Part shown: piece by piece, positions 17,459 to 25,257 of the stretch
How positions within the stretch are numbered: the first letter of the stretch is position 1
Layout of the letters: every line of letters begins with the position of its first letter
Source of the DNA: Bacteroidia bacterium
GTDB taxonomy: Bacteria > Bacteroidota > Bacteroidia > Flavobacteriales > Flavobacteriaceae
Length of the DNA: 64,000 nucleotides
Assembly: GCA_030432635.1 (NCBI GenBank)
Contig: JAUIMB010000007.1
Span: 124,001 to 188,000 of the forward strand
Reading direction: 5' to 3'
Program-made: the position numbers and the translations under genes
Notes under the pieces: model-generated
What the model was told of the DNA's origin: nothing
Seen by the model: the letters and a program-made list of their open reading frames with translations, nothing else
Databases searched by the model: none

Positions 17459-17524
17459 TGTCATTTAAAGCAATCGCGAAGAATCTTTAAAAAGATGATC
17501 ACATCCTTCGCCTTTGCTATGACA
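17459..17524. repeat. TGTCATT...ATGACA intergenic repeat before paaI
   Basis: It starts TGTCATT and ends ATGACA, with an internal GCGAAGAATCTTT block. A second element of the same type, sharing the GCGAAGAATCTTT block and the terminal inverted bases, lies at 25178-25246. Confidence 0.55.
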
Positions 17525-17532
17525 AAAATAAT

Positions 17533-17940
17533 ATGGAAGGAAAACAGATACCCTATAAAATGCTAAGCCAAGATGCTTTCAGTCAATGGCTTGGTATTGA
17601 AATATTAGAGTGTGAGATTGGACGCTGTAAAGTGGGTATGACCATACGAAAGGAAATGCTAAATAGCATGTACAAGGCTCATGGAGGGATTAGTTATTCC
17701 TTAGCTGATACGGCCTTTGGATTTGCTGCAAATACACACGGAAAGTATGCAGTGTCTATTGAGACAAGTATTAATCACATCGAAGCCTTGAATGAAGGAG
17801 ACTATTTAGAGGCTGAATCCGTCATTGAATCTGTAAAAAATAAATTAGGTTTTAACATCATCGAAGTCAAACGAGGTGATGAATTGGTTGCACTTTTTAA
17901 AGGAGCGGTATACCGAACTCAAAAAGCTTGGGAAGAATGA
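17533..17940 (+). CDS. paaI: Acyl-CoA thioesterase PaaI
   Basis: PaaI is a hot-dog-fold thioesterase that releases CoA from stalled ring-derived intermediates. The 135-residue protein has the family pattern MYKAHGGISYSLADTAFGFA, with the conserved His-Gly-Gly and the catalytic-type Asp, and VSIETSINHIEAL. Its TGA stop overlaps the ATG of the next gene (ATGA), so the two are translationally coupled. Confidence 0.92.
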   Translation: MEGKQIPYKMLSQDAFSQWLGIEILECEIGRCKVGMTIRKEMLNSMYKAHGGISYSLADTAFGFAANTHGKYAVSIETSINHIEALNEGDYLEAESVIESVKNKLGFNIIEVKRGDELVALFKGAVYRTQKAWEE

Positions 17941-18482
17941 AACATAAATTCAAAATTAAGTCAGATAAGTTGATGAGTGGACTTGCTTTTGTAATTAGCC
18001 TTGCTACATTGTATGTGTTTTTTTATCAAACATCATTAATAAAAAAGCAACAATATGCAAGTGTTCTACCATATTTTGAAATTGGAAATACTCAGTTAAA
18101 TGGTGATTACGGATTCATTTTAGAAAATAATGGTATTGGACCAGGCTTTATAAATGATATTAAAATTCATTATAATGATAGTGTTTACAATGGGTATGAT
18201 GTAAATGATTTTTTCACTAAAGTTATTTTGAAACAAGATACTATTCTTAATTCTTATAATGTATCTCATTCTTCAATTAGAAAGGGAATGCTAATTACTG
18301 AAAAAGAGACGAGGTATTTACTTCGGCTAAAGCAAAACGCCAAAAGATTTGAACTAAAACAATCTCGTTTAAGAGATTGGCTAAATAATAAAATTAAAAT
18401 AGAGATCATTTATTCTTCTGTTTACGAAGAAAGGTGGAAGATAATTTTTCCAGAAACAATATCACCAATAAAATTAAAATAA
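17937..18482 (+). CDS. Low-GC membrane-anchored passenger protein
   Basis: I do not recognise this 181-residue protein. One hydrophobic segment (about 13-30) should anchor it in the membrane, with a short cytoplasmic basic end and a soluble domain of about 150 residues outside. The domain contains ENNGIGPGFINDI, a pattern seen in immunoglobulin-like sandwich folds. It overlaps the paaI stop by ATGA, and the thiolase TTG begins one base after its stop, so it is wedged tightly in the operon. One hand-counted 60-base line (18121-18180) is 22% GC against 37% for a thiolase line, suggesting a different origin. No phenylacetate role is evident. Confidence 0.75.
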   Translation: MKHKFKIKSDKLMSGLAFVISLATLYVFFYQTSLIKKQQYASVLPYFEIGNTQLNGDYGFILENNGIGPGFINDIKIHYNDSVYNGYDVNDFFTKVILKQDTILNSYNVSHSSIRKGMLITEKETRYLLRLKQNAKRFELKQSRLRDWLNNKIKIEIIYSSVYEERWKIIFPETISPIKLK

Positions 18483-18483
18483 A

Positions 18484-19695
18484 TTGAAAGAAGCATACAT
18501 CATAGATGGAGTAAGAACTCCAATAGGGAATTACAAAGGCACACTATCTGTTGTGCGAACAGACGATTTAGCAGCACTGGTCATTTCAGAAGTTGTGAAT
18601 CGAAATCCGAATATTCCTAAAGATGCCTACGACGATGTCATCATGGGTTGTGCCAATCAAGCAGGTGAAGATAACCGTAATGTCGCTAGAATGGCTGCGC
18701 TGTTGGCTGGATTGCCCTATACGGTTCCTGGTGAAACGGTGAATAGACTATGTAGCTCTGGATTGTCTGCAATCATTCATGCTAATCGTGCCATAAAGGC
18801 TGGTGATGGAGATGTATTTATTTCTGGAGGTGTTGAAAACATGACTCGTGGTCCTTATGTGATGGCAAAACCGTCGAGCGCATTTGGTGGTGATTCAAAA
18901 TTATACGATTCGACGTTTGGATGGCGATTTGTCAATCCAAAAATGCAAGACACGTATGGTACTGACGGCATGGGTAATACGGCTGAAAACCTAGTGACTA
19001 AATACGCAATTTCAAGACATGATCAAGATAAATTTGCGTACTGGAGCCAAATGAAAGCCACTAAAGCTCAAGAAAATGGACGGCTCGCTAAAGAAATTAT
19101 GACGGTTGAAATTCCGCAACGAAAAAAAGATCCTATTCGATTTGCGAAAGATGAATTTGTTAAGCCAAGTACATCTTTAGAAGTCTTAGGAAAATTGCGA
19201 GCGGCTTTTAAAAAAGACGGTAGTGTAACCGCAGGAAATTCCTCGGGTTTAAATGATGGTGCTGCCGCAACGATTATCGCTTCCGAAATGGCTGTCGAAA
19301 AGTACAATTTAAATCCATTGGCACGAATCGTTAGTTCTGCAGTTGTAGGAGTGGAACCAAGAATTATGGGCATCGGACCAGTACAAGCCTCAAATAAAGC
19401 ACTTGAAAAAGCAGGTTTAACAATGCAGGATATGGATATCATAGAACTTAACGAAGCCTTTGCAGCTCAGGCCTTAGCATGCACAAGGGCTTGGGGATTG
19501 GCAGATGATGACCCAAGAGTGAATCCTAATGGAGGTTCAATTGCCATTGGTCACCCATTAGGTGTAACAGGTACGCGAATTGCATTTTCTGCTGCTTTAG
19601 AGCTCAAGGAACAAAACAAACGATATGCCTTAGTTACCATGTGTATTGGTGTTGGTCAAGGCTATGCATGTGTTATCGAAAACGCTAATATGTAG
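18484..19695 (+). CDS. paaJ: Thiolase of phenylacetate pathway (PaaJ-like)
   Basis: This thiolase cleaves 3-oxoadipyl-CoA and probably also 3-oxo-5,6-dehydrosuberyl-CoA to acetyl-CoA products. The 403-residue length is normal. The nucleophile Cys90 lies in VNRLCSSGLSAII; the other motifs are NEAFAAQ, GGSIAIGHPLGVTG and CIGVGQGYACV. The start is TTG at 18484, giving the thiolase N-terminus MKEAYIIDGVRTPIG; there is no nearby ATG. The name follows E. coli usage (pcaF in other systems). Confidence 0.93.
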   Translation: MKEAYIIDGVRTPIGNYKGTLSVVRTDDLAALVISEVVNRNPNIPKDAYDDVIMGCANQAGEDNRNVARMAALLAGLPYTVPGETVNRLCSSGLSAIIHANRAIKAGDGDVFISGGVENMTRGPYVMAKPSSAFGGDSKLYDSTFGWRFVNPKMQDTYGTDGMGNTAENLVTKYAISRHDQDKFAYWSQMKATKAQENGRLAKEIMTVEIPQRKKDPIRFAKDEFVKPSTSLEVLGKLRAAFKKDGSVTAGNSSGLNDGAAATIIASEMAVEKYNLNPLARIVSSAVVGVEPRIMGIGPVQASNKALEKAGLTMQDMDIIELNEAFAAQALACTRAWGLADDDPRVNPNGGSIAIGHPLGVTGTRIAFSAALELKEQNKRYALVTMCIGVGQGYACVIENANM

Positions 19696-19700
19696 TATTT

Positions 19701-19813
19701 GGGTGTTCCCCTCTTTCGCATAAGCTCTCGAGGGTCGGGCTTTCGGCAGTCGCTTCCTCCAACACTCGCAGAGCATAGGAGGTGAGCTTCAACAAAGCCT
19801 CAATCCCTAACAC
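19701..19813. repeat. Intergenic repeat, GGGYGTT type (copy B)
   Basis: It starts GGGTGTTCCCC, has the core GGGTCGGGCTTTCGGCAGTC and ends ATCCCTAACAC. It is a diverged copy of 12427-12531. Two internal stems are visible: CCCTC (19709-19713) with GAGGG (19730-19734), and CCTCC with GGAGG further on. It occupies most of the gap between thiolase and paaZ. Confidence 0.6.
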
Positions 19814-19885
19814 AGAAACCTGGTATTGAGGAATTACAAGAAATAAGACGTCCCATCATTTTGGGAACGATACATAAATTTATCG

Positions 19886-22423
19886 ATGAAAAAAATACAA
19901 CACTACGTCCAAGGCAATTGGACAACAGGAAAAGAAGAAGGAAGTCCAGTTTATGATGCTGTGACCGGTGAAGCATTTGCTAGCGTAGCAATCGACGGTT
20001 TGGATATTCCTGAAATCCTTAATTATGGTCGAACGAAGGGAGGCGAAAAACTTAGTAAAATGACCTTTCAAGAGCGTGGTAATATGCTCAAGAAATTGGC
20101 TTTCCATCTTATTAAAAAGAAGGATGCATTTTACGAATTAAGCTATAGAACAGGAGCGACAAAAGTGGATAGCTGGATAGATATTGAAGGCGGATTTGGA
20201 AACTTGTTTGCCAATGCGTCCCTAAGAAAATTGTTCCCTAATCAGCCCTATCATGTCGAAGGTGATCCAATCGATTTATCACGAGGTGGTCGATTTATGG
20301 CACATCACATCATGGTACCAAAAAAAGGGGTCGCTGTCCATATCAATGCCTTTAATTTCCCAGTTTGGGGCATGCTAGAGAAATGTGCTGTCAATTGGAT
20401 GGCTGGCGTTCCAGCAGTAGTGCTTCCAGCACCTTCATCTTCATATTTAGCAGAAGCTGTGGCAAGGGAAATTATAAGTTCTGGAATCCTGCCAGAAGGT
20501 GCCTTACAAATTATAAATGGAACGGTCAAAACCATTCTCGATACCGTCGAATCTCAAGACGTCGTCACCTTTACAGGTTCAGCAGCAACGGGACGCCTAT
20601 TAAAAGCACATCCTAGATTGATTCAAGAATCGGTGCCTTTTACAATGGAAGCGGATTCGCTTAATGCCTCTGTTTTAGGTGAAGATGCTGTTCCTGGTAC
20701 CCCTGAATTTGATCTGTTTATAAAGGAAGTTAGAAAGGAAATGACGGTTAAAGCAGGACAAAAATGTACTGCGATTCGTCGTATCATCGTTCCTGAAAAC
20801 TTGGTAGAGGATGTTCAAATTTCTCTTGGAAATGCCCTTGATAAAGTGACAATTGGTGATCCACGATTAAAAGAAGTTCGAATGGGATCCCTTGTAAGTC
20901 GTCAACAGGTAGAAGCGGTTCGCAATTCAGTGAATGATTTAGCCAAGGAAGCACAAATTGTGTATGGTGATCTCGATAAAATTGAAACCATTGGTGCAGA
21001 TGCCAAAAAAGGCGCATTTATAAGTCCGATTCTTCTAAGATCAGACCATCCGTTCCAAAATACAATCATTCACGAACGTGAGGCGTTCGGCCCAGTGAGT
21101 ACAATCATGCCTTACAAAACTCTAGATGAAGCTATAACTTTAGCTCAAATGGGTAAAGGGTCCTTGGTGTCTTCTATCGCGACCAATAATGATGAAATCG
21201 CCAGAGATTATGTTGTTAATGCTGCTAGTCATCATGGACGAATTTTAGTGCTTAATAGAGAAAGTGCCAAGGAAAGTACAGGGCATGGTTCACCATTACC
21301 GTATTTGGTTCATGGTGGTCCTGGTCGTGCTGGAGGAGGTGAAGAAATGGGTGGTTTACGTGGTATTAAACATTATCTACAACGTACAGCCATTCAAGGG
21401 TCTCCAACAACGTTAACAGAAATCACTGGAATTTATCAGCAAAACGCTAAATACAAAGAAGCCGAAAAACATCCGTTTCAATACCATTGGGAAGACATTC
21501 AGCCTGGGATGTCCTTAAAAACCCACAAGCGTACACTCACTGATAGTGATATTCAAAATTTTGCCAATTTAACTTGGGATCATTTCTATGCGCATACCGA
21601 TATTACGTCTCTTGATGGAAGTATTTTTGAAAAACGTACGGCCCATGGTTACTTCATCATTTCAGCTGCAGCTGGTTTATTTGTCTACCCAAATAAGGGT
21701 CCCGTAGCTGCGAATTATGGTTTGGACAGTATTCGGTTTTTAAGACCTTTATATCATAACGATACAATTTATGTACGATTGACTTGTAAAGAAAAGGTGG
21801 ATCGAGATGTGACATCAACAGAACACCCTAGTGGCATTGTAAAATGGCATGTGGAAGTTTTTGATGCTAATTTTGAAAATAGACCAGAAAGTCAAAAAAA
21901 TGAAAAGGATAGTCCTTTAGTAGCTGTAGCTACCATTCTAACTATGGTTCAGAAGAAACAAGAGACTTTTGTTGAAATGACAGAGCAAAAGATTGATGAA
22001 TGCTTGGCTAAACTATCTGAAGACAAAAAACCAAAATGGGGCATCATGACACCACAACACATGATAGAACATTTAGAATATACTTATAAAATCGCAGCAG
22101 GTGAGATTCAGGATTTTGAAGTTGCTACACCTGAAAAAATTTTAGACAAGGTACATGCCAGTTTGTATAACTATAAAAAGTTTCCACAAAATTCCCAATT
22201 TCCACAGTTGGAAAAAGATAAGCTTGAGGATTTAAGACATCAAGACTTGTCTACTGCTATTGAGAAATTTAAAGCGCAACGTCAGCAATATTTGGAGTTT
22301 TTCAAAGAGCATCCAGAAGCAAAATTGAAAAATTTAGTCTTCGGTGAAGTAAATCGTTACGAATCGTATTTATTGGAAAGAAAACATTTAAACCATCATT
22401 TTGAACAATTTGGATTATTATAA
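19886..22423 (+). CDS. paaZ: Bifunctional PaaZ with C-terminal DUF1569/DinB-like extension
   Basis: PaaZ hydrolyses the oxepin-CoA ring and oxidises the resulting aldehyde. The 845-residue protein has an aldehyde dehydrogenase domain (about 1-520; Glu255 in FTMEADS and Cys294 in GQKCTAIRR) and a MaoC-type hydratase domain (about 530-690; Asp565 and His570 in WDHFYAHTD). E. coli PaaZ has about 680 residues and would end here. A further 155 residues contain WGIMTPQHMIEHL and a histidine-rich end (KHLNHHFEQFGL), matching the DUF1569/DinB-like fold. Its role is unknown. The gene is followed after two bases by paaF. Confidence 0.94.
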   Translation: MKKIQHYVQGNWTTGKEEGSPVYDAVTGEAFASVAIDGLDIPEILNYGRTKGGEKLSKMTFQERGNMLKKLAFHLIKKKDAFYELSYRTGATKVDSWIDIEGGFGNLFANASLRKLFPNQPYHVEGDPIDLSRGGRFMAHHIMVPKKGVAVHINAFNFPVWGMLEKCAVNWMAGVPAVVLPAPSSSYLAEAVAREIISSGILPEGALQIINGTVKTILDTVESQDVVTFTGSAATGRLLKAHPRLIQESVPFTMEADSLNASVLGEDAVPGTPEFDLFIKEVRKEMTVKAGQKCTAIRRIIVPENLVEDVQISLGNALDKVTIGDPRLKEVRMGSLVSRQQVEAVRNSVNDLAKEAQIVYGDLDKIETIGADAKKGAFISPILLRSDHPFQNTIIHEREAFGPVSTIMPYKTLDEAITLAQMGKGSLVSSIATNNDEIARDYVVNAASHHGRILVLNRESAKESTGHGSPLPYLVHGGPGRAGGGEEMGGLRGIKHYLQRTAIQGSPTTLTEITGIYQQNAKYKEAEKHPFQYHWEDIQPGMSLKTHKRTLTDSDIQNFANLTWDHFYAHTDITSLDGSIFEKRTAHGYFIISAAAGLFVYPNKGPVAANYGLDSIRFLRPLYHNDTIYVRLTCKEKVDRDVTSTEHPSGIVKWHVEVFDANFENRPESQKNEKDSPLVAVATILTMVQKKQETFVEMTEQKIDECLAKLSEDKKPKWGIMTPQHMIEHLEYTYKIAAGEIQDFEVATPEKILDKVHASLYNYKKFPQNSQFPQLEKDKLEDLRHQDLSTAIEKFKAQRQQYLEFFKEHPEAKLKNLVFGEVNRYESYLLERKHLNHHFEQFGLL

Positions 22424-22425
22424 TT

Positions 22426-23178
22426 ATGACACAACCATACGTAAAGCAAACCATAGAAAATAGCGTAGGATATATTGAGTTTTTTCATCCTGCCCACAAT
22501 TCCTTACCTGGAGATGTTTTAGCAAAACTAGCGCAAACCATAACAGAAGCTGGAAAAAACGATGATATTAAAGTCGTTGTCTTAAAAAGTGGTGGAGACC
22601 GTACATTCTGCGCAGGAGCAAGTTTTAAGGAACTGATAAATATTAATGATGCGGCAACAGGAAAAATATTTTTCTCTGGTTTTGCGAATGTCATTAATGC
22701 CATGCGTAAATGCCCTAAGTTTATTATAGGTCGAATTCAGGGCAAAACTGTAGGAGGAGGAGTAGGTTTAGCGGCTTCAACCGATTATTGTATGGCCACA
22801 AAATTCGCAGCTATCAAATTAAGTGAACTGAATATTGGAATCGGACCATTTGTAGTAGGACCAGCTATTGAGCGTAAAATGGGTTTGAGTGCCATGTCAC
22901 AAATCGCTATTGATGCCAATAGTTTCTATCCTGCAGAGTGGGCTAAGCAAAAAGGCTTGTTTACACAAGTCTTTGAGAGTACTGAAGAATTGGATGAAGC
23001 TGTAAAAGCAACTGCTGAACATTTGTGTACTTATAATGTCGAAGCCATGCTTGAAATGAAAAAGATATTTTGGAAAGGTACAGGTAATTGGGATGAACTT
23101 CTAGCAGAACGGGCTCAAACTAGTGGTCGATTGGTATTAAGTGATTTTACAAAGGAGAAATTGAAAACATACAAATAA
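22426..23178 (+). CDS. paaF: Enoyl-CoA hydratase PaaF-like
   Basis: This is a crotonase-family enzyme, probably the hydratase for 2,3-dehydroadipyl-CoA. The 250-residue protein has FCAGASFKEL and GKTVGGGVGLAASTDYCMA. It lacks the PaaG-type Asp motif (here GIGPFVVGPAIERKMG), so it is the second, distinct crotonase of the locus. However, the first catalytic glutamate of classic hydratases is not obvious either, so the exact reaction is less certain than the family. It starts two bases after the paaZ stop. Confidence 0.82.
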   Translation: MTQPYVKQTIENSVGYIEFFHPAHNSLPGDVLAKLAQTITEAGKNDDIKVVVLKSGGDRTFCAGASFKELININDAATGKIFFSGFANVINAMRKCPKFIIGRIQGKTVGGGVGLAASTDYCMATKFAAIKLSELNIGIGPFVVGPAIERKMGLSAMSQIAIDANSFYPAEWAKQKGLFTQVFESTEELDEAVKATAEHLCTYNVEAMLEMKKIFWKGTGNWDELLAERAQTSGRLVLSDFTKEKLKTYK

Positions 23179-23258
23179 TAAAGTTATCACGATTAATCAT
23201 AGCATATAAAAAAATAAACGAATTACTATTGTTCTAGCTTTTAAAGATACAAGATAAC

Positions 23259-23855
23259 ATGATTTACGAGTTTAAAGGTTATAGGCCTGTTGTTCACCAA
23301 ACCAGTTTTGTGCATCCATTGGCTGCTGTTACTGGCAATGTTATCATAGGAAAACACTGTTATATTGGTCCAGGAGCTGCGATTCGAGGTGATTGGGGAC
23401 AAATCATCCTAGAAGATGGTGTTAATGTACAGGAAAACTGTACAGTACATATGTTTCCAGGAAAGTCGATTGTGCTACATGAAAGTGCACATGTTGGTCA
23501 TGGAGCTATTATTCATGGTGCTAATTTAGGTCGAAATTGCTTAATCGGTATGAATGCGGTAATCATGGATGATGCCGTAATTGGTGACGAATGTATTGTA
23601 GGTGCCATGACTTTTGTCAAAGCAGAAACGATAATTCCAAGGAGAAGCTTAGTTGTTGGTAATCCTGCTAAAATAATAAAAGAGGTAAGTGATGAGATGA
23701 TCAAATGGAAAACCAAGGGCACGCAATTATACCAACAGTTACCAAAGGAATGTCAGGATAGTTTAAAAGAAGTAGAACCCTTAAGGGAGATTCCTACGGA
23801 AATGCAAATTCAAGAAGGTGTCTATGATACCCTTAGGGATTTTATGAAAAAATAA
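23259..23855 (+). CDS. paaY: Hexapeptide-repeat protein PaaY
   Basis: PaaY belongs to the gamma-carbonic anhydrase-like, left-handed beta-helix family and acts as a thioesterase on dead-end CoA adducts in the phenylacetate pathway. The 198-residue protein has many hexapeptide turns (VIGKHCYIGPGAAIRGDWG, VNVQENCTVHMFPG, HVGHGAIIHGANLG) with the metal-binding-type histidines. Its length matches E. coli PaaY (about 196). The E2 gene starts three bases later. Confidence 0.92.
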   Translation: MIYEFKGYRPVVHQTSFVHPLAAVTGNVIIGKHCYIGPGAAIRGDWGQIILEDGVNVQENCTVHMFPGKSIVLHESAHVGHGAIIHGANLGRNCLIGMNAVIMDDAVIGDECIVGAMTFVKAETIIPRRSLVVGNPAKIIKEVSDEMIKWKTKGTQLYQQLPKECQDSLKEVEPLREIPTEMQIQEGVYDTLRDFMKK

Positions 23856-23857
23856 AT

Positions 23858-25171
23858 ATGTCGAAAGTAGAATTTAAAATGCCCAGATTGGGAGAAAGTA
23901 TCACAGAAGCCGCAATTATTACGTGGTTTAAAAATGTTGGAGATACTATTGAAGAAGATGAAATGTTGCTAGAGGTAGCCACAGATAAGGTAGATTCTGA
24001 AGTGCCTTCCAATGTTTCAGGAGTTGTTGAAGAAATCTTATTTGAGGCTAATGATGTCATAAAGATAGGAGAAACCATAGCCATAATTAAAGCTGAAGGC
24101 AAAGGAACAACATCAAAGAAAAAGGTGGCTGAATCAAAACCACAGCCTGAAACTTCCAAAACGAAAGAAAAACCAAAGCGAACAAAAGTTGTTAGATCCG
24201 ATGCCGTTGAAATGCAGAAGACTGCTGAATTCTCAGTTTCGAATTCCAATCAGTTCTTTTCTCCATTAGTGATTGAAATAGCAAAACAGCATCATATCAG
24301 TTTTGAGGAATTGGCGCGAATTCCAGCAACTGGACATGAAGGACGCTTACGTAAAAGTGATGTCTTTCAATACATAGAGGACGGACGACCATATAGGTTT
24401 GCACAACCCATGATAAAAGATCCAACAGCCTATCGCATTCCACAATTGACTTTTGATAAAGGCAAAGGTAAGATTGTTGAAATGGATCGTATGCGACAAA
24501 TGATCGCTGATCATATGGTGTATTCCAAACATACATCACCACATGTCACAGCTTATGTCGAAGCCGACTTGACTAATATGGTACAATGGCGTAATGCTCA
24601 TAAGATGCCCTTTCAAGAAAAGTATGGTGAACGTTTAACTTTTACACCTTTATTTGTTGAAGCAGTGGCTAAGGCAGTCAAGGATTTCCCAAATATTAAT
24701 GCTTCTGTAGATGGAAAAAATATAATTGTTAAAGAGGATATTAATATTGGAATGGCAACCGCTTTACCTAGCGGAAACTTAATTGTTCCGGTAGTAAAAA
24801 ATGCTGATACGAAAAATTTAAAAACGCTAGCCACTGAAGTTAATAGCCTAGCTAATAAGGCAAGGGAAAATAAATTAGAGGCCGATGATATCCATGGTAG
24901 TACCTTTACCATTTCTAATGTTGGAACCTTCGGAAGTATCATGGGAACACCAATCATTAATCAACCAGAAGTTGCTATTCTAGCACTTGGAATCATAAAA
25001 AAACGACCAGAAGTTATTACTACTGAAAAAGGTGATGAAATTGCAATTAGAAGTATGATGTATTTATCCTTGTCATTCGATCATCGTGTAGTCGACGGAT
25101 TTTTGGGAGGTAGTTTTGTAAGACGCGTAGCGGATTATTTTGAAAATTTTGATGTTAAAAGAAAGATTTAA
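23858..25171 (+). CDS. 2-oxoacid dehydrogenase complex E2 (lipoyl acyltransferase)
   Basis: E2 transfers the acyl group made by E1 to CoA. The 437-residue protein has one N-terminal lipoyl domain with the modified lysine Lys44 (EVATDKVDSEVPS), a Lys/Pro/Thr-rich linker (about 85-125), an E3-binding domain (about 130-172) and a catalytic domain ending in SFDHRVVDG (His409, Asp413). It looks like the branched-chain type rather than the pyruvate type, but substrate cannot be fixed by sequence. It begins three bases after the paaY stop and precedes the fused E1 gene, so it belongs to the same transcription unit. Confidence 0.9.
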   Translation: MSKVEFKMPRLGESITEAAIITWFKNVGDTIEEDEMLLEVATDKVDSEVPSNVSGVVEEILFEANDVIKIGETIAIIKAEGKGTTSKKKVAESKPQPETSKTKEKPKRTKVVRSDAVEMQKTAEFSVSNSNQFFSPLVIEIAKQHHISFEELARIPATGHEGRLRKSDVFQYIEDGRPYRFAQPMIKDPTAYRIPQLTFDKGKGKIVEMDRMRQMIADHMVYSKHTSPHVTAYVEADLTNMVQWRNAHKMPFQEKYGERLTFTPLFVEAVAKAVKDFPNINASVDGKNIIVKEDINIGMATALPSGNLIVPVVKNADTKNLKTLATEVNSLANKARENKLEADDIHGSTFTISNVGTFGSIMGTPIINQPEVAILALGIIKKRPEVITTEKGDEIAIRSMMYLSLSFDHRVVDGFLGGSFVRRVADYFENFDVKRKI

Positions 25172-25177
25172 AACAAG

Positions 25178-25246
25178 TGTCATTCAGAGCGGAGCGAAGA
25201 ATCTTTTCAACAAGATTGCTAGGTCGTTTCACACGGCACAATGACA
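25178..25246. repeat. TGTCATT...AATGACA intergenic repeat before E1 gene
   Basis: It starts TGTCATTC and ends AATGACA (inverted termini), with GAGCGGAGCGAAGAATCTTT inside. It is related to 17459-17524. Its forward translation supplies 23 of the 27 residues by which the E1 open frame appears extended at the N-terminus, so that extension is not real protein. Confidence 0.65.
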
Positions 25247-25257
25247 AAGAAAAAGGA

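Noticed and set aside
25177-25257. N-terminal extension of the E1 protein
   Set aside because: The 27 codons are mostly a translation of an intergenic repeat; the conserved protein begins at 25258.
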